Shown piece after piece: positions 1 to 9,858 of a DNA stretch of 64,000 bases. The translations under genes and the position numbers were made by a program. Source of the stretch: Lachnospiraceae bacterium C7 (GTDB lineage: Bacteria; Bacillota; Clostridia; Lachnospirales; Lachnospiraceae); assembly GCA_900113385.1 (NCBI GenBank), contig FOPE01000007.1, positions 1 through 64,000 of the forward strand. The letters are read 5' to 3'. Within the stretch, counting starts at the first letter, position 1, and each line of letters opens with the position of its first letter. Below the pieces are notes generated by a model. It did no database searches and was not told where the DNA came from. It worked only from the letters and a program-made list of their open reading frames with translations.

Positions 1-77
1 ACCAGAATAGGCGATAAATACTGAAAATTAAGCAGTGTAAAATTCAGTCTTGTAAAAACAAACAGTGTAAAAATATT

Positions 78-147
78 AAAAAGGACTAGTGGATGATTAA
101 AAAAAGATAAGATTTACATATCTTTTCATCTAGCTAGTCCTTTTTTG
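78..147. terminator. Bidirectional terminator
   Basis: The arms AAAAAGGACTAG and CTAGTCCTTTTTT are complementary, with A and T runs at the outer ends so that it can work on both strands. It would end the minus-strand gene at 236-616 and whatever lies to the left. The first 77 bases hold no supportable gene. Confidence 0.75.
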
Positions 148-235
148 TGTGGGTTAAATTAATGTTGGTTGCCTATTTAAATGAAAAAATAATTTTTAAA
201 ATTAAAATTTGACTACCTATATAAAAGGTTTTACT

Positions 236-616
236 TTAATTAAAAATTAGCTCCTCTAATGCATCAACTGCATGTCTGACACAATCATCACAAGTACATA
301 GGAGAGTTCCAGTTTCAATACCTTTTAGATTTTTGCAAATAGTGTCTCCACTAGAATCTTTGAAGTGCTGTAATAATTTTTTCCCAGTTGCAGGGGATTT
401 GCTAGAGTTTTCATCAGTTAAGCTGGCGACAATTCCAGCACCAACTAAAGCGCCACAAGTGCCTTCCATGCATCCCATTCCAACACCAAAACTACTTCCG
501 AGCGCTCGAATTTGGTCATCTGTTAGATTATATTTATCTTCGAAAACTTTAAGAACTGCCTGACAACAATTGTAGCCACAGTGTTTATATTCTACTGCTT
601 TTTCACGTCTGTTCAT
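236..616 (-). CDS. C_GCAxxG_C_C family small cysteine protein
   Basis: A 126-residue protein with the family's signature of spaced cysteines: CCQAV near the N terminus, then GMGCMEGTCGALVGAG, then paired Cys near the C terminus (CTCDDC). The family is thought to be redox-active or metal-binding, but its function is not established. It is cytoplasmic, with no signal peptide or membrane segment. The start ATG follows an AGGAGGA-like site on the minus strand. It stands alone and divergent from the methyltransferase at 856. Confidence 0.8.
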   Translation of the reverse strand: MNRREKAVEYKHCGYNCCQAVLKVFEDKYNLTDDQIRALGSSFGVGMGCMEGTCGALVGAGIVASLTDENSSKSPATGKKLLQHFKDSSGDTICKNLKGIETGTLLCTCDDCVRHAVDALEELIFN

Positions 617-855
617 ATTTTAATATCCTCCTAGAAAATTCAAAATGTTTCATTATAAGATTATAACTTAAAAGTTACAATAAAAAAATGGTGTAAACAA
701 TTAAAAATTATAAAGTTATAAAAATGGATAAGTAATAAAAATAAAATTGCAATAATGGCATAAATATGTTTATAGAAATTTAACTGGAAGAATAAAAAAG
801 CCTGTGATAGAATAAAAGACGTTATGTTTGCAGAATGAAAGGAGAGCTTGAAATA

Positions 856-1998
856 ATGGAAGCTTGTAAATATAAAAAAAAGTGTGGAGGCTGTGACTAT
901 CAAGGATTAACATATGAAGAGCAGCTAGAAAAAAAACAAAGACATGTAAATAGACTTTTGAAAAAATATGGAAAAGTTCAAAGAATAGTTGGAATGAAAG
1001 ATCCATATCACTATAGACATAAGGTGAATGCTGCATTTACATATACAAGAGCGGGAAAGATTTTGGCAGGTACATATAAAGAAGGAACACATGACGTTGT
1101 GGATATTCCAGAATGCCAAATAGAAAATCTAGAATGCAAAAAAGTAATCAATACGATCAAAAAGCTTATTAAATCATTCAAGATAAAGACATATGATGAA
1201 GATACAGGATATGGCTTGTTGAGACATGTGATGGTTAGAAAAAGCTATTATAATGATGAAATAATGGTTGTTTTAGTTTTATCATCACCAATTTTACCAT
1301 CAAAAAATAATTTCGTAAAAGCATTAAGAAAAGAAGTGCCCCAAATAAGCACAGTCGTAATAAATGTAAACGACAAGAATACAAGTATGGTTCTTGGAGA
1401 AAGAAATATAACTATATATGGAAAAGGATTTATTGAAGATAAATTATGCGGATTAACTTTTAGAATTTCGCCATCATCATTTTATCAAGTAAATCCGGAA
1501 CAAACAGAAAAAATTTATTATAAAGCGATGGAATATGCAAAAGTATCTAGCAAAAAAACGGTTATAGATGCATATTGTGGAACTGGTACAATAGGATTAG
1601 TAGCTAGTAAAAACGCTAAAGAAGTAATAGGCGTAGAGCTTAATAAAGATGCGGTTAAAGATGCTATAATAAATGCAAAAAAGAATAACATGAGAAATAT
1701 AAAATTCTATAATGAAGATGCAACAGAATATATGCTTAAAGCTTCAAGTAAAAAGCAAAAAACTGATGTAATTATAATGGATCCACCTAGAAGCGGAAGT
1801 ACAGAAGAATTTATGGCGGCAGCAGTAAAGATGTCACCAAATAGAATTTCATACGTTTCATGTAATCCAGAGACACTTGCAAGAGATTTAGAGTATTTTA
1901 CAAAGAATGGATATGAGGTTAAAGAAATAACACCTTATGATCAATTCCCATTTACAAAACATATTGAATGTGTTTGTTGCTTAAGAAAAGTAGATTAA
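856..1998 (+). CDS. 23S rRNA (uracil-5-)-methyltransferase, RlmD/TrmA family
   Basis: A 380-residue SAM-dependent RNA m5U methyltransferase. The N terminus has the iron-sulfur cysteine cluster C-x5-C-x2-C (CKYKKKCGGC). The middle has the SAM-binding loop DAYCGTGTIGL. The C terminus has DPPRSG and the catalytic cysteine in YVSCNPETLARD. It lacks the N-terminal TRAM domain of longer relatives. An in-frame ATG at 835 sits right before the Shine-Dalgarno AAAGGAG (838-844), so the ATG at 856 is the better start. Family assignment is firm; the exact target uridine (747 or 1939 type) is not. Confidence 0.88.
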   Translation: MEACKYKKKCGGCDYQGLTYEEQLEKKQRHVNRLLKKYGKVQRIVGMKDPYHYRHKVNAAFTYTRAGKILAGTYKEGTHDVVDIPECQIENLECKKVINTIKKLIKSFKIKTYDEDTGYGLLRHVMVRKSYYNDEIMVVLVLSSPILPSKNNFVKALRKEVPQISTVVINVNDKNTSMVLGERNITIYGKGFIEDKLCGLTFRISPSSFYQVNPEQTEKIYYKAMEYAKVSSKKTVIDAYCGTGTIGLVASKNAKEVIGVELNKDAVKDAIINAKKNNMRNIKFYNEDATEYMLKASSKKQKTDVIIMDPPRSGSTEEFMAAAVKMSPNRISYVSCNPETLARDLEYFTKNGYEVKEITPYDQFPFTKHIECVCCLRKVD

Positions 1999-2102
1999 AG
2001 TATAAAAACATAACTAAAAGCTAGTGGTAAAAATATACAAAAAATCCACAAATATTTTGGCAATATTGGTTAAAAATAAAATCAAAAAAAACGATAAAAC
2101 CC

Positions 2103-2131
2103 TTGCAAAACAATTAAATATACGATATAAT
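2103..2131 (+). promoter_or_regulatory. Sigma-A promoter of the S10 operon
   Basis: TTGCAA (2103-2108), a 17-base spacer and a perfect TATAAT (2126-2131). It stands about 230 bases before rpsJ and drives the long structured leader and the ribosomal protein operon. Confidence 0.85.
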
Positions 2132-2137
2132 AGCAAT

Positions 2138-2345
2138 TGCTGTGACATTGATAGCATAGAAGCGTGAGGTTGCTACCTAAGTGGTAGGTTTTTCCGTGGA
2201 GCGAATGTCAAGTTAGGAAACTGACGACAAGTCACTGTACAAACAATATGGACTACTTAAATGTAGGGATAACGTGTGTTCAAATACATGACACACACGG
2301 AGAAGTGTACAGTCACCGCTTGTCGTACTGAATTTAAAGTGCGAA
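2138..2345 (+). promoter_or_regulatory. Structured 5' leader of the S10 operon
   Basis: The untranslated leader folds into two domains by eye. Domain 1: TGACATT (2143-2149) pairs with AATGTCA (2204-2210) around an inner hairpin CTACC/GGTAG (2173-2187). Domain 2: ACGACAAG (2224-2231) pairs with CTTGTCGT (2319-2326), CTGTAC (2235-2240) with GTACAG (2307-2312), and an inner CGTGTGT pairs with ACACACG. No clear intrinsic terminator with a U run was seen. A feedback role by a ribosomal protein (L4 in E. coli) is inference. Confidence 0.6.
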
Positions 2346-2363
2346 AAGGAGGCGACTTTTTTT

Positions 2364-2681
2364 ATGGCAAGTCAAGTAATGAGAATTACTCTTAAAGCTT
2401 ATGATCACGAATTAGTTGATTCATCAGCAAAAAAAATCATCGAAACTGTAAAGAAGAACGGATCTAAGGTGAGCGGTCCAGTACCTCTTCCAACAAAAAA
2501 GGAAGTTGTTACTATCTTAAGAGCGGTTCACAAATATAAAGATTCTCGTGAGCAGTTCGAGCAGAGAACTCATAAGAGACTTATCGATATCATGACACCA
2601 ACACAGAAAACTGTTGATGCATTATCTAGATTAGAAATGCCAGCTGGTGTATTCATCGATATCAAGATGAAAGAGAAATAG
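2364..2681 (+). CDS. rpsJ: 30S ribosomal protein S10
   Basis: 105 residues, the usual length, starting [20 protein letters not shown]10 is part of the 30S head and, as NusE, of transcription antitermination complexes. The start follows AAAGGAGG with a long U-rich spacer. It is the first gene of the ribosomal protein block and is separated from rplC by an unusually long 155-base spacer. Confidence 0.97.
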   Translation: MASQVMRITLKAYDHELVDSSAKKIIETVKKNGSKVSGPVPLPTKKEVVTILRAVHKYKDSREQFEQRTHKRLIDIMTPTQKTVDALSRLEMPAGVFIDIKMKEK

Positions 2682-2836
2682 AATTTCTCAGAAAGACCTC
2701 AAAAAGAGGCAACTAATTATGATATCCCTGATTGGTTAATATAGATTATTGACTGCTCTAGGATGAACGGGTCCGCTACTTATTTATTTTGTAATAAGCA
2801 AGAAGCGTTCCGCTGTAGAAAACAGGAGGTAAAGAA
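2682..2836 (+). other. Structured spacer between rpsJ and rplC
   Basis: This 155-base spacer has no coding potential. It contains CCTC-aaaaa-GAGG near 2697-2709 and, further on, CTTATT paired with AATAAG inside an outer GAACG/CGTTC pair, ending just before the AGGAGG of rplC. No T-run terminator is present. It may be a processing or translational control element. Confidence 0.45.
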
Positions 2837-3517
2837 ATGAAGAAAGCGATTTTAGCAACAAAAGTCGGCATGACACAGATCTTCAATGCAGATGGCGTAT
2901 TAGTACCAGTAACTGTATTACAAGCAGGACCATGTGTTGTAACTCAGGTTAAAACAGTCGACAACGATGGTTACAGCGCTGTCCAAGTAGGATTTGCTGA
3001 CAAAGTAGCAAAAGTTGTAAGCAAAGATGCCAACGGAAATAAGAAAGTTGGTCACAGACACGGTCTTAACAAAGCTCAAATGGGACACTTTGCAAAAGCA
3101 GGTGTATCAGGAAAGAGATTCGTTAAAGAATTTAAATTTGAAAATGCAGATGAGTACAAATTAGCAGATGAAATTAAAGCTGATATCTTCGCAGAAGGCG
3201 ATAAGATTGATGCAACAGCAATTTCAAAAGGTAAAGGATTCCAGGGTGCTATTAAGAGATTAGGACAGCACAGAGGACCTATGGCTCACGGTTCTAAATT
3301 CCACCGTCACCAGGGTTCAAACGGTTCTTGTTCTACACCAAGTAAGGTATTCAAAGGAAAAGGAATGCCTGGACACATGGGTAGCGTAAAAGTTACAATT
3401 CAGAATCTTGAAGTTGTAAGAGTTGACGCAGAGAACAATTTACTTTTAGTAAAAGGTGCTGTACCAGGAGCTAAAAAGTCACTTATCACAGTTAAAGAGA
3501 CTTGTAAAGCTAAATAG
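2837..3517 (+). CDS. rplC: 50S ribosomal protein L3
   Basis: 226 residues starting [16 protein letters not shown], with the conserved central loop region [19 protein letters not shown] that reaches toward the peptidyl transferase centre. It has a strong AGGAGG site. It is second in the S10 operon and is followed 31 bases later by rplD. It is slightly longer than the ~209-residue E. coli form, in line with Gram-positive L3. Confidence 0.97.
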   Translation: MKKAILATKVGMTQIFNADGVLVPVTVLQAGPCVVTQVKTVDNDGYSAVQVGFADKVAKVVSKDANGNKKVGHRHGLNKAQMGHFAKAGVSGKRFVKEFKFENADEYKLADEIKADIFAEGDKIDATAISKGKGFQGAIKRLGQHRGPMAHGSKFHRHQGSNGSCSTPSKVFKGKGMPGHMGSVKVTIQNLEVVRVDAENNLLLVKGAVPGAKKSLITVKETCKAK

Positions 3518-3548
3518 GCACTTGAATTAAGAAAGGAGGAACTTTACG

Positions 3549-4169
3549 ATGGCTAAAGTAGCTGTTTATAATATGGAAGGCGCTGAAGTTGAATCACTTG
3601 AATTAAACGATTCTATTTTCGGTGTAGAAGTAAATGAACACTTAGTTCACATGGCTGTACTTCAACAGCTTGCAAATAATCGCCAAGGAACTCAGAAAGC
3701 AAAAACACGTTCTGAAGTTCGCGGAGGCGGAAGAAAACCTTGGAGACAGAAAGGAACAGGACACGCTAGACAGGGTTCTACAAGAGCTCCACAATGGACA
3801 GGTGGCGGTACTGTATTCGCTCCAACACCAAGAGACTACTCTTTCAAACTTAACAAAAAAGAGAAGAGAGCAGCTCTTAAATCAGTTTTAACATCAAAAG
3901 TAACAGAAGAGAAATTCGTTGTTGTTGATGATTTAAAACTTGATGAAATCAAAACAAAGAAATTTGTAGAAGTTTTAGGAAACTTAAAAGTAAACAAAGC
4001 TTTAGTAGTATTAGAGGATATGAACCAGAACGTTATCGCTTCTGCTAAAAACCTTGCTACAGTTAAAACATCACAGGTTAATGAAATTAACGTATACGAT
4101 GTTTTAAAATACGACACAGTTGTTGTAACTAAAGCTGCTGTTAAGAATATCGAGGAGGTATACGCATAA
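3549..4169 (+). CDS. rplD: 50S ribosomal protein L4
   Basis: 206 residues with the conserved tunnel loop around [21 protein letters not shown]4 lines the exit tunnel and in E. coli also represses its own operon through the S10 leader; whether that holds here is unknown. It has an AAAGGAGG site. Its stop TAA shares a base with the rplW start (TAATG), so the two are translationally coupled. Confidence 0.97.
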   Translation: MAKVAVYNMEGAEVESLELNDSIFGVEVNEHLVHMAVLQQLANNRQGTQKAKTRSEVRGGGRKPWRQKGTGHARQGSTRAPQWTGGGTVFAPTPRDYSFKLNKKEKRAALKSVLTSKVTEEKFVVVDDLKLDEIKTKKFVEVLGNLKVNKALVVLEDMNQNVIASAKNLATVKTSQVNEINVYDVLKYDTVVVTKAAVKNIEEVYA

Positions 4170-4468
4170 TGGCAAATATTAAATACTATGATGTAATCCT
4201 CAAACCAGTAGTTACTGAGAAGAGTATGGAAGCTATGGCTGAAAAGAAATATACATTCCTTGTTCATCCAGAAGCTAACAAGACTATGATTAAAGAAGCA
4301 GTTGAGAAAATGTTCGAAGGCGTAGAAGTTGTTAAAGTTAACACTATGAACAACCACCCAAAGAACAAACGCCGTGGAATGGTAGTTGGAAAAACTGCTA
4401 AATCTAAAAAAGCAATCGTTCAATTATCAGCTGATAGCAAAGAGATCGAAATCTTCGCTGGATTATAA
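4169..4468 (+). CDS. rplW: 50S ribosomal protein L23
   Basis: 99 residues starting [20 protein letters not shown]23 surrounds the tunnel exit and is the docking site for trigger factor and SRP. It overlaps rplD by one base (TAATG), with GAGGAGGT inside the end of rplD as its ribosome site. Confidence 0.97.
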   Translation: MANIKYYDVILKPVVTEKSMEAMAEKKYTFLVHPEANKTMIKEAVEKMFEGVEVVKVNTMNNHPKNKRRGMVVGKTAKSKKAIVQLSADSKEIEIFAGL

Positions 4469-4528
4469 TTTGAACTAACAAATATTATGCACAGACAAGT
4501 GCGATAAAAAACCGAAAGGAGAAAGATA

Positions 4529-5371
4529 ATGGGAATTAAGACATACAACCCATATACACCTTCTAGAAGAAATATGACTGGTTCTGATTTCGCAGAGATC
4601 ACAAAGAAAACTCCTGAGAAATCACTTTTAGCTCCAATCAAGAAAAATGCTGGTCGTAATAATCAGGGTAAAATTACAGTTAGACACCATGGTGGTGGAA
4701 ACAGAAGAAAATATAGAGTTATCGACTTTAAGAGAACAAAGGATGGTATTCCAGCAACAGTAGTTGGTATCGAATACGATCCAAACAGAACATCAAACAT
4801 CGCATTAATTTGCTATGCTGATGGACAGAAAGCATACATCCTTGCTCCACAGGGACTTACAGATGGAATGGTAGTTATGAACGGACCAGAAGCAGAAGTT
4901 CGTGTAGGTAACTGCTTACCACTTGCAAACATCCCAGTTGGTACACAGGTTCACAATATTGAGCTTATGCCAGGTAGAGGTGGACAATTAGTTCGTTCTG
5001 CTGGTAACGGCGCTCAGTTAATGGCTAAAGAAGGAAAATACGCAACACTTCGTCTTCCTTCAGGTGAAATGAGATTAGTTCCAATTACATGCCGTGCTAC
5101 AATCGGTGTTGTTGGAAATGGTGACCACAACCTTATTAACATTGGTAAAGCTGGACGTAAACGTCACATGGGTATCCGTCCTACAGTTCGTGGTTCTGTT
5201 ATGAACCCTAACGACCATCCACACGGTGGTGGTGAAGGTAAGGCTCCAGTTGGACGTTCAGGACCAATGACTCCTTGGGGTAAACCTGCTCTTGGATTAA
5301 AGACAAGAAAGAAGAATAAACACTCTAACAAACTTATCGTAAGAAGAAGAGACGGTAAAGCAATCAAATAA
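4529..5371 (+). CDS. rplB: 50S ribosomal protein L2
   Basis: 280 residues starting [17 protein letters not shown], with the family C-terminal region [12 protein letters not shown] that contacts the peptidyl transferase centre. L2 is needed for subunit association. It has a GAAAGGAG site and is 15 bases ahead of rpsS. Confidence 0.97.
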   Translation: MGIKTYNPYTPSRRNMTGSDFAEITKKTPEKSLLAPIKKNAGRNNQGKITVRHHGGGNRRKYRVIDFKRTKDGIPATVVGIEYDPNRTSNIALICYADGQKAYILAPQGLTDGMVVMNGPEAEVRVGNCLPLANIPVGTQVHNIELMPGRGGQLVRSAGNGAQLMAKEGKYATLRLPSGEMRLVPITCRATIGVVGNGDHNLINIGKAGRKRHMGIRPTVRGSVMNPNDHPHGGGEGKAPVGRSGPMTPWGKPALGLKTRKKNKHSNKLIVRRRDGKAIK

Positions 5372-5386
5372 TAGGAGGTTACTATA

Positions 5387-5668
5387 ATGGCACGTTCACT
5401 TAAAAAAGGACCATTCGCTGACCAAAGCTTATTGAAAAAAGTAGACGCTATGAACGCTTCAGGAAACAACGAAGTAATCAAAACATGGTCACGTCGTTCT
5501 ACAATTTTCCCATCATTCGTTGGACACACAATCGCTGTTCACGATGGTAGAAAACATGTACCTGTATATGTTACAGAAGATATGGTTGGACATAAACTCG
5601 GTGAGTTCGTTGCAACAAGAACTTACAGAGGACACGCAGCTGACGAGAAAAAATCAGGCGTTAAATAA
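5387..5668 (+). CDS. rpsS: 30S ribosomal protein S19
   Basis: 93 residues starting [16 protein letters not shown], the standard S19 sequence. It sits in the 30S head and contacts S13 and the A site. It is preceded by TAGGAGG and lies in the conserved rplB-rpsS-rplV order. Confidence 0.97.
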   Translation: MARSLKKGPFADQSLLKKVDAMNASGNNEVIKTWSRRSTIFPSFVGHTIAVHDGRKHVPVYVTEDMVGHKLGEFVATRTYRGHAADEKKSGVK

Positions 5669-5694
5669 GATATACTGAAAGGAGGTTCTAACCT

Positions 5695-6081
5695 ATGGCA
5701 AGAGGACATAGATCACAGATTAAGAGAGAAAGAAACGAAGTTAGAGATAATAGACCTTCAGCTAAGTTATCTTATGCTAGAGTGTCAGTTCAGAAAGCTT
5801 GCTTCGTATTAGATGCTATTCGTGGCAAAGACGTACAAACAGCTCTTGGTATTGTTATGTACAACCCAAGATATGCTTCAAGTCTTGTAGAAAAGTTATT
5901 AAGATCAGCAATTGCAAACGCTGTTAATAACAACGGAATGAAAGAAGAAAACCTTTATGTTGCAGCATGTTATGCAAACAAAGGACCAACAATGAAGAGA
6001 ATCAAACCTAGAGCACAAGGTAGAGCTTATAGAATCGAAAAGAGAATGAGCCACATCACAATTGTGTTAGACGAAAGATAG
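5695..6081 (+). CDS. rplV: 50S ribosomal protein L22
   Basis: 128 residues. The conserved hairpin that lines the exit tunnel is visible near the C terminus ([17 protein letters not shown]). The N-terminal extension of about 18 charged residues is longer than in E. coli. The AAAGGAGG site is 9 bases upstream of the ATG. Confidence 0.97.
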   Translation: MARGHRSQIKRERNEVRDNRPSAKLSYARVSVQKACFVLDAIRGKDVQTALGIVMYNPRYASSLVEKLLRSAIANAVNNNGMKEENLYVAACYANKGPTMKRIKPRAQGRAYRIEKRMSHITIVLDER

Positions 6082-6092
6082 GAGGAGAATTC

Positions 6093-6749
6093 ATGGGACA
6101 GAAAGTTAATCCTCATGGCTTAAGAGTTGGCGTAATCAAAGACTGGAACTCTAAATGGTATGCAGACAAAGATTTCGCTGATTACTTAGTAGAAGATCAT
6201 GAAATCAGAACTTTTTTGAAAAACAAGTTATACGCTGCTGGTGTTTCAAGAATCGAAATTGAAAGATCATCAGATCGTGTAAAAGTTATTATTTATACAG
6301 CTAGACCAGGTGTTGTAATCGGTAAGGGCGGAGCTGAAATTGAGAAAGTTAAAGCAGAAGTTCAGAAATTAACATCTAAGAGATTAGTAATTGACATCAA
6401 AGAGGTTAAGAGACCTGATAAAGATGCTCAATTAGTAGCTGAAAACATCGCATTACAGTTAGAAAATCGTGTTTCTTTCCGTCGTGCAATGAAATCATGC
6501 ATGGGTCGTGCAATGAAATCAGGAGCTAAGGGTATCAAAACAACATGTTCTGGTCGTCTTGGCGGTGCTGATATGGCTCGTACAGAAAGTTATAATGATG
6601 GAACTATTCCACTTCAGACATTAAGAGCTGATATTGATTATGGATTCGCTGAAGCAGATACAACTTACGGAAAAGTTGGTGTTAAAGTTTGGATCTATAA
6701 AGGAGAGGTACTTCCTACAAAAGCTAATAGGGAAGGAGGAGCTAAGTAA
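6093..6749 (+). CDS. rpsC: 30S ribosomal protein S3
   Basis: 218 residues starting [18 protein letters not shown], with the KH-domain GxxG loop in [13 protein letters not shown]3 helps form the mRNA entry channel and its helicase activity. It lies 11 bases after rplV with AGGAGGA as ribosome site. Confidence 0.97.
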   Translation: MGQKVNPHGLRVGVIKDWNSKWYADKDFADYLVEDHEIRTFLKNKLYAAGVSRIEIERSSDRVKVIIYTARPGVVIGKGGAEIEKVKAEVQKLTSKRLVIDIKEVKRPDKDAQLVAENIALQLENRVSFRRAMKSCMGRAMKSGAKGIKTTCSGRLGGADMARTESYNDGTIPLQTLRADIDYGFAEADTTYGKVGVKVWIYKGEVLPTKANREGGAK

Positions 6750-6751
6750 TT

Positions 6752-7189
6752 ATGTTAATGCCAAAGAGAGTAAAACATCGTAAACAGTTCCGTGGCTCTA
6801 TGGCTGGTAAAGCTAGTAGAGGCAATAAAATTACATACGGTGAGTATGGTATCGTTGCTTTAGAGCCAGTATGGATCAAAGCAAACCAAATTGAAGCAGC
6901 CCGTGTAGCTATGACAAGATACGTAAAACGTGGCGGTAAAGTTTGGATCAAAATTTTCCCAGAAAAACCTGTAACACGTAAACCTATGGGTGTACGTATG
7001 GGTAAGGGAAAAGGTTCCCTTGAATATTGGGTAGCAGTAGTTAAACCAGGTAGAGTATTATTTGAAATCTCCGGTGTACCGGAAGACGTTGCTAAAGAAG
7101 CATTACGTCTTGCTACACACAAATTACCTTGCAAATGTAAGATAGTTTCTCGTGCGGATTTAGAAGGCGGTGAATCAAATGAAAACTAG
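6752..7189 (+). CDS. rplP: 50S ribosomal protein L16
   Basis: 145 residues starting [15 protein letters not shown]. The ATG at 6752 fits the family N terminus MLxPKR better than the second ATG at 6758. L16 is assembled late, at the A-site tRNA arm. Its 3' end runs past the rpmC start by 11 bases, so the two genes are coupled. Confidence 0.96.
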   Translation: MLMPKRVKHRKQFRGSMAGKASRGNKITYGEYGIVALEPVWIKANQIEAARVAMTRYVKRGGKVWIKIFPEKPVTRKPMGVRMGKGKGSLEYWVAVVKPGRVLFEISGVPEDVAKEALRLATHKLPCKCKIVSRADLEGGESNEN

Positions 7190-7388
7190 TGAATATTTAA
7201 ATGAATTAAAATCACAGTCTGTAGCTGATTTACAGGCGAAATTAGTTGAAGCTAAAAAAGAACTTTTCAATTTGAGATTCCAGAATGCAACAAATCAGTT
7301 AGATAACACAGCAAGAATTAAAGATGTTCGTAGAAATATCGCTAGAATTCAAACTGTTATCACTGAAAAATCAAAAGTTGCAGAGTAA
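7179..7388 (+). CDS. rpmC: 50S ribosomal protein L29
   Basis: 69 residues starting [14 protein letters not shown], a two-helix protein near the tunnel exit. A GTG at 7170 is in frame, but AAGGCGG (7164-7170) lies over it and 8 bases before the ATG at 7179, so the ATG is chosen. It overlaps the end of rplP. Confidence 0.93.
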   Translation: MKTSEYLNELKSQSVADLQAKLVEAKKELFNLRFQNATNQLDNTARIKDVRRNIARIQTVITEKSKVAE

Positions 7389-7418
7389 TCGATATCCTAC
7401 AGAAAGGAGATTTGGATC

Positions 7419-7676
7419 GTGGAAGAAAGAAATCTTAGAAAAACACGTGTTGGTGAAGTTGTAAGCGATAAAATGGACAAAACTATTACAGTTGCAGTTC
7501 ATAACAACGTAAGACATCCACTTTATAAGAAAATCGTTAAAAATACATATAAATTAAAAGCTCATGACGAAAACAACGATGCAAAAATCGGTGATACAGT
7601 CAGAGTAATGGAAACAAGACCTTTATCTAAAGACAAAAGATGGAGACTTGTAGAAGTAATAGAAAGAGCAAAATAA
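7419..7676 (+). CDS. rpsQ: 30S ribosomal protein S17
   Basis: 85 residues with a GTG start after AAAGGAGA. The OB-fold primary 16S binding protein is recognisable by [17 protein letters not shown]. It is placed in the usual rpmC-rpsQ-rplN order. Confidence 0.96.
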   Translation: MEERNLRKTRVGEVVSDKMDKTITVAVHNNVRHPLYKKIVKNTYKLKAHDENNDAKIGDTVRVMETRPLSKDKRWRLVEVIERAK

Positions 7677-7694
7677 TCAAAGGAGGCTACAAGC

Positions 7695-8063
7695 ATGGTA
7701 CAGCAGGAAAGTAGACTCAAAGTCGCTGATAATACAGGAGCAAAAGAGTTACTTGTTATCCGCGTTATGGGTGGATCTACTAGAAGATATGCGAACATTG
7801 GTGATGTAGTAGTTGCTACTGTTAAAGATGCAACACCAGGCGGCGTTGTAAAAAAAGGTGACGTTGTTAAAGCCGTTGTTGTTCGTACAGTTAAAGGTGC
7901 CCGTCGTAAAGATGGTTCATATATTAAATTTGATGAAAACGCAGCAGTTATTCTCAAAGATGACAATACTCCAAGAGGAACTCGTATTTTTGGACCAGTA
8001 GCTCGTGAGCTTCGTGAGAAACACTTCATGAGAATTGTTTCTTTAGCTCCAGAAGTATTATAG
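7695..8063 (+). CDS. rplN: 50S ribosomal protein L14
   Basis: 122 residues, the canonical length, starting [19 protein letters not shown]. It forms the intersubunit bridge region with L19. The AAAGGAGG site is 9 bases upstream. It begins the spc-type part of the block. Confidence 0.97.
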   Translation: MVQQESRLKVADNTGAKELLVIRVMGGSTRRYANIGDVVVATVKDATPGGVVKKGDVVKAVVVRTVKGARRKDGSYIKFDENAAVILKDDNTPRGTRIFGPVARELREKHFMRIVSLAPEVL

Positions 8064-8075
8064 GAGGTACGGATA

Positions 8076-8387
8076 ATGTCTAGCATGAAAATTAAAAAAG
8101 GCGATATGGTTAAAGTAATCGCTGGTAAAGATAAAAACAAAGAAGGCAAAGTTATTGCCGTAAATCATAAAGATAATACTCTTCTTGTTGAAGGCATCAA
8201 CATGGTTACAAAACATGCTAAACCTAGCATGGCTAATCAGCAGGGTGGAATCCTTCACCAGGAAAACAAAATCGATGCATCTAACGTAATGCTTCTTCAC
8301 AATGGAACAGCTACAAGAGTTGGTTTCAAAATGGACGGAGACAAAAAAGTACGTTACGCTAAAAAAACTGGCGAAGTTATCGATTAA
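8076..8387 (+). CDS. rplX: 50S ribosomal protein L24
   Basis: 103 residues with the KOW motif at the N terminus ([20 protein letters not shown]). It is an assembly initiator for the large subunit. GGAGG at 8063-8067, overlapping the end of rplN, sits 8 bases before the ATG at 8076 and favours this start over the ATG three codons on. Confidence 0.96.
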   Translation: MSSMKIKKGDMVKVIAGKDKNKEGKVIAVNHKDNTLLVEGINMVTKHAKPSMANQQGGILHQENKIDASNVMLLHNGTATRVGFKMDGDKKVRYAKKTGEVID

Positions 8388-8412
8388 TTAACGAAGAGAG
8401 GAGGAAATTCAG

Positions 8413-8952
8413 TTGAATAGACTTAAAGAAAAATACGAGAACGAGATTAAAGACGCAATGGTCAAAAAGTTCGGATATAAAAATGTAATGGAAATCCCTA
8501 AGATTTCTAAGATCGTTGTAAACATGGGCGTTGGAGAAGCTAAAGAAAATAGTAAACTTCTTGATGCTGCTGTTAAAGATATGGAAACTATCACAGGACA
8601 GAAAGTTGTTAAAACTAAAGCTAAAAACGCTATTGCTAACTTCAAGATTCGTGAAGGTATGCCAATCGGATGTAAAGTTACATTACGTGGAGAAAAAATG
8701 TATGAGTTTGCTGATCGTTTAATCAACCTTGCATTACCTCGTGTACGTGACTTTAGAGGTGTAAACCCTAACGCATTTGATGGTCGTGGAAACTATGCCC
8801 TTGGAATCAAAGAGCAGATTATCTTCCCAGAAATCGAATATGATAAAGTCGACAAAGTAAGAGGTATGGATATTATTTTCGTAACTACTGCTAAAACAGA
8901 CGAAGAAGCACGTGAATTATTGACATTGTTCAATATGCCATTCGCTAAATAA
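8413..8952 (+). CDS. rplE: 50S ribosomal protein L5
   Basis: 179 residues starting with TTG after GAGGAGGAAA; the protein [20 protein letters not shown] matches the family start. It binds 5S rRNA and contacts the P-site tRNA. A TTG start in a highly expressed gene is notable, but it is the only start that fits the ribosome site. Confidence 0.96.
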   Translation: MNRLKEKYENEIKDAMVKKFGYKNVMEIPKISKIVVNMGVGEAKENSKLLDAAVKDMETITGQKVVKTKAKNAIANFKIREGMPIGCKVTLRGEKMYEFADRLINLALPRVRDFRGVNPNAFDGRGNYALGIKEQIIFPEIEYDKVDKVRGMDIIFVTTAKTDEEARELLTLFNMPFAK

Positions 8953-8968
8953 TTAGGAGGGAATTTCA

Positions 8969-9154
8969 ATGGCTAAAAAATCTATGAAAGTTAAACAGCA
9001 ACGCCCAGCAAAATTCTCTACTAGAGAATATACACGTTGCAAAATTTGTGGTCGTCCACACTCAGTTTTAAAGAAATACGGAATTTGCAGAGTTTGCTTC
9101 CGTGAATTAGCTTACAAGGGTGAAATCCCAGGTGTAAGAAAAGCTTCTTGGTAA
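8969..9154 (+). CDS. rpsZ: 30S ribosomal protein S14, zinc type
   Basis: 61 residues with two CxxC pairs (CKIC and CRVC), the short zinc-binding form of S14 that Firmicutes replace with a zinc-free form in zinc shortage. Here it is the copy in the spc operon. TTAGGAGGG precedes the ATG. Confidence 0.96.
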   Translation: MAKKSMKVKQQRPAKFSTREYTRCKICGRPHSVLKKYGICRVCFRELAYKGEIPGVRKASW

Positions 9155-9275
9155 TCTTTTCGTAACCGTAAGCGTTAAATCCTAAAGAAGTGGTTAGGGA
9201 TATTTATCCCAAACCATGTAGGGATTTGTTAAGATATATTTAAATTTTACTCTCAAGAAGGAGGAAACCTAAAGC
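9155..9275 (+). other. Structured spacer between rpsZ and rpsH
   Basis: In this 121-base spacer, TGGTTAGGGAT pairs with ATCCCAAACCA around an attt loop, enclosed by AAATCC and GGATTT. No T run follows, so it is not a terminator. Its place directly before rpsH makes S8 binding a reasonable hypothesis. Confidence 0.5.
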
Positions 9276-9677
9276 ATGGTAACAAGTGATCCAATTGCAG
9301 ATATGCTTACAAGAATTCGTAATGCAAACACTGCTAAACATGATACAGTAGATATTCCATCATCAAAGACTAAAGTTGCAATCGCTAATATCCTTGTTAA
9401 CGAAGGTTATATCGAAAAATACGAAATCGTTGAAGATGGAAAAATCAAAAACATCCGCGTTACATTAAAATATGGCGCAGACAAAAACGAGAAAATCATC
9501 ACAGGACTTAAGAGAATTTCTAAACCAGGACTTAGAGTATATACTGGTAAAGAAGATATCCCTAGAGTACTTGGTGGATTAGGAACAGCTATCCTTTCTA
9601 CAAACCAGGGAATCATCACTGACAAAGAAGCTAGAAAACTTCAAGTTGGTGGAGAAGTATTAGCATTCGTTTGGTAG
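9276..9677 (+). CDS. rpsH: 30S ribosomal protein S8
   Basis: 133 residues starting [18 protein letters not shown], the family signature. S8 is a primary 16S binder, and in E. coli it represses the spc operon through an mRNA mimic of its rRNA site. It has an AGGAGG site and is flanked on both sides by long folded spacers. Confidence 0.97.
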   Translation: MVTSDPIADMLTRIRNANTAKHDTVDIPSSKTKVAIANILVNEGYIEKYEIVEDGKIKNIRVTLKYGADKNEKIITGLKRISKPGLRVYTGKEDIPRVLGGLGTAILSTNQGIITDKEARKLQVGGEVLAFVW

Positions 9678-9858
9678 TATTTTCCTTAAAGGGTTTTAAA
9701 AAGATAGGCAAAGTCTTTAGTATTTGATATACTAAAGATGCTATTTAGCAATAGGCTAAAAAATTATCGAAAAGTATAAACCAACCTCGTTAGGTTGGAC
9801 ATACTATAGAAACAATTGACGATGAATAATCATCAACTAAAATATAGGAGGTACGGGC
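9678..9858 (+). other. Structured spacer between rpsH and rplF
   Basis: This 181-base spacer holds three hairpins in a row: CTTTAGTAT with ATACTAAAG near 9713-9738, CCAACC with GGTTGG near 9782-9799 enclosed by AGTAT/ATACT, and GATG with CATC near 9822-9835. No U-run terminator is present. It may be a cis control or RNA processing region. Confidence 0.5.

Noticed and set aside
2138-2345. T-box or other known riboswitch in the S10 leader
   Set aside because: No T-box core sequence and no terminator with a U run could be found.
3836-4423. Long open frame antisense to rplD and rplW
   Set aside because: It lies opposite two conserved ribosomal genes, has no ribosome site and encodes a Phe/Ser-rich peptide typical of shadow frames.
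7562-8149. Long antisense open frame over rpsQ-rplN-rplX
   Set aside because: It is a shadow of three conserved genes with no start signal; its composition is that of reverse-complement coding sequence.
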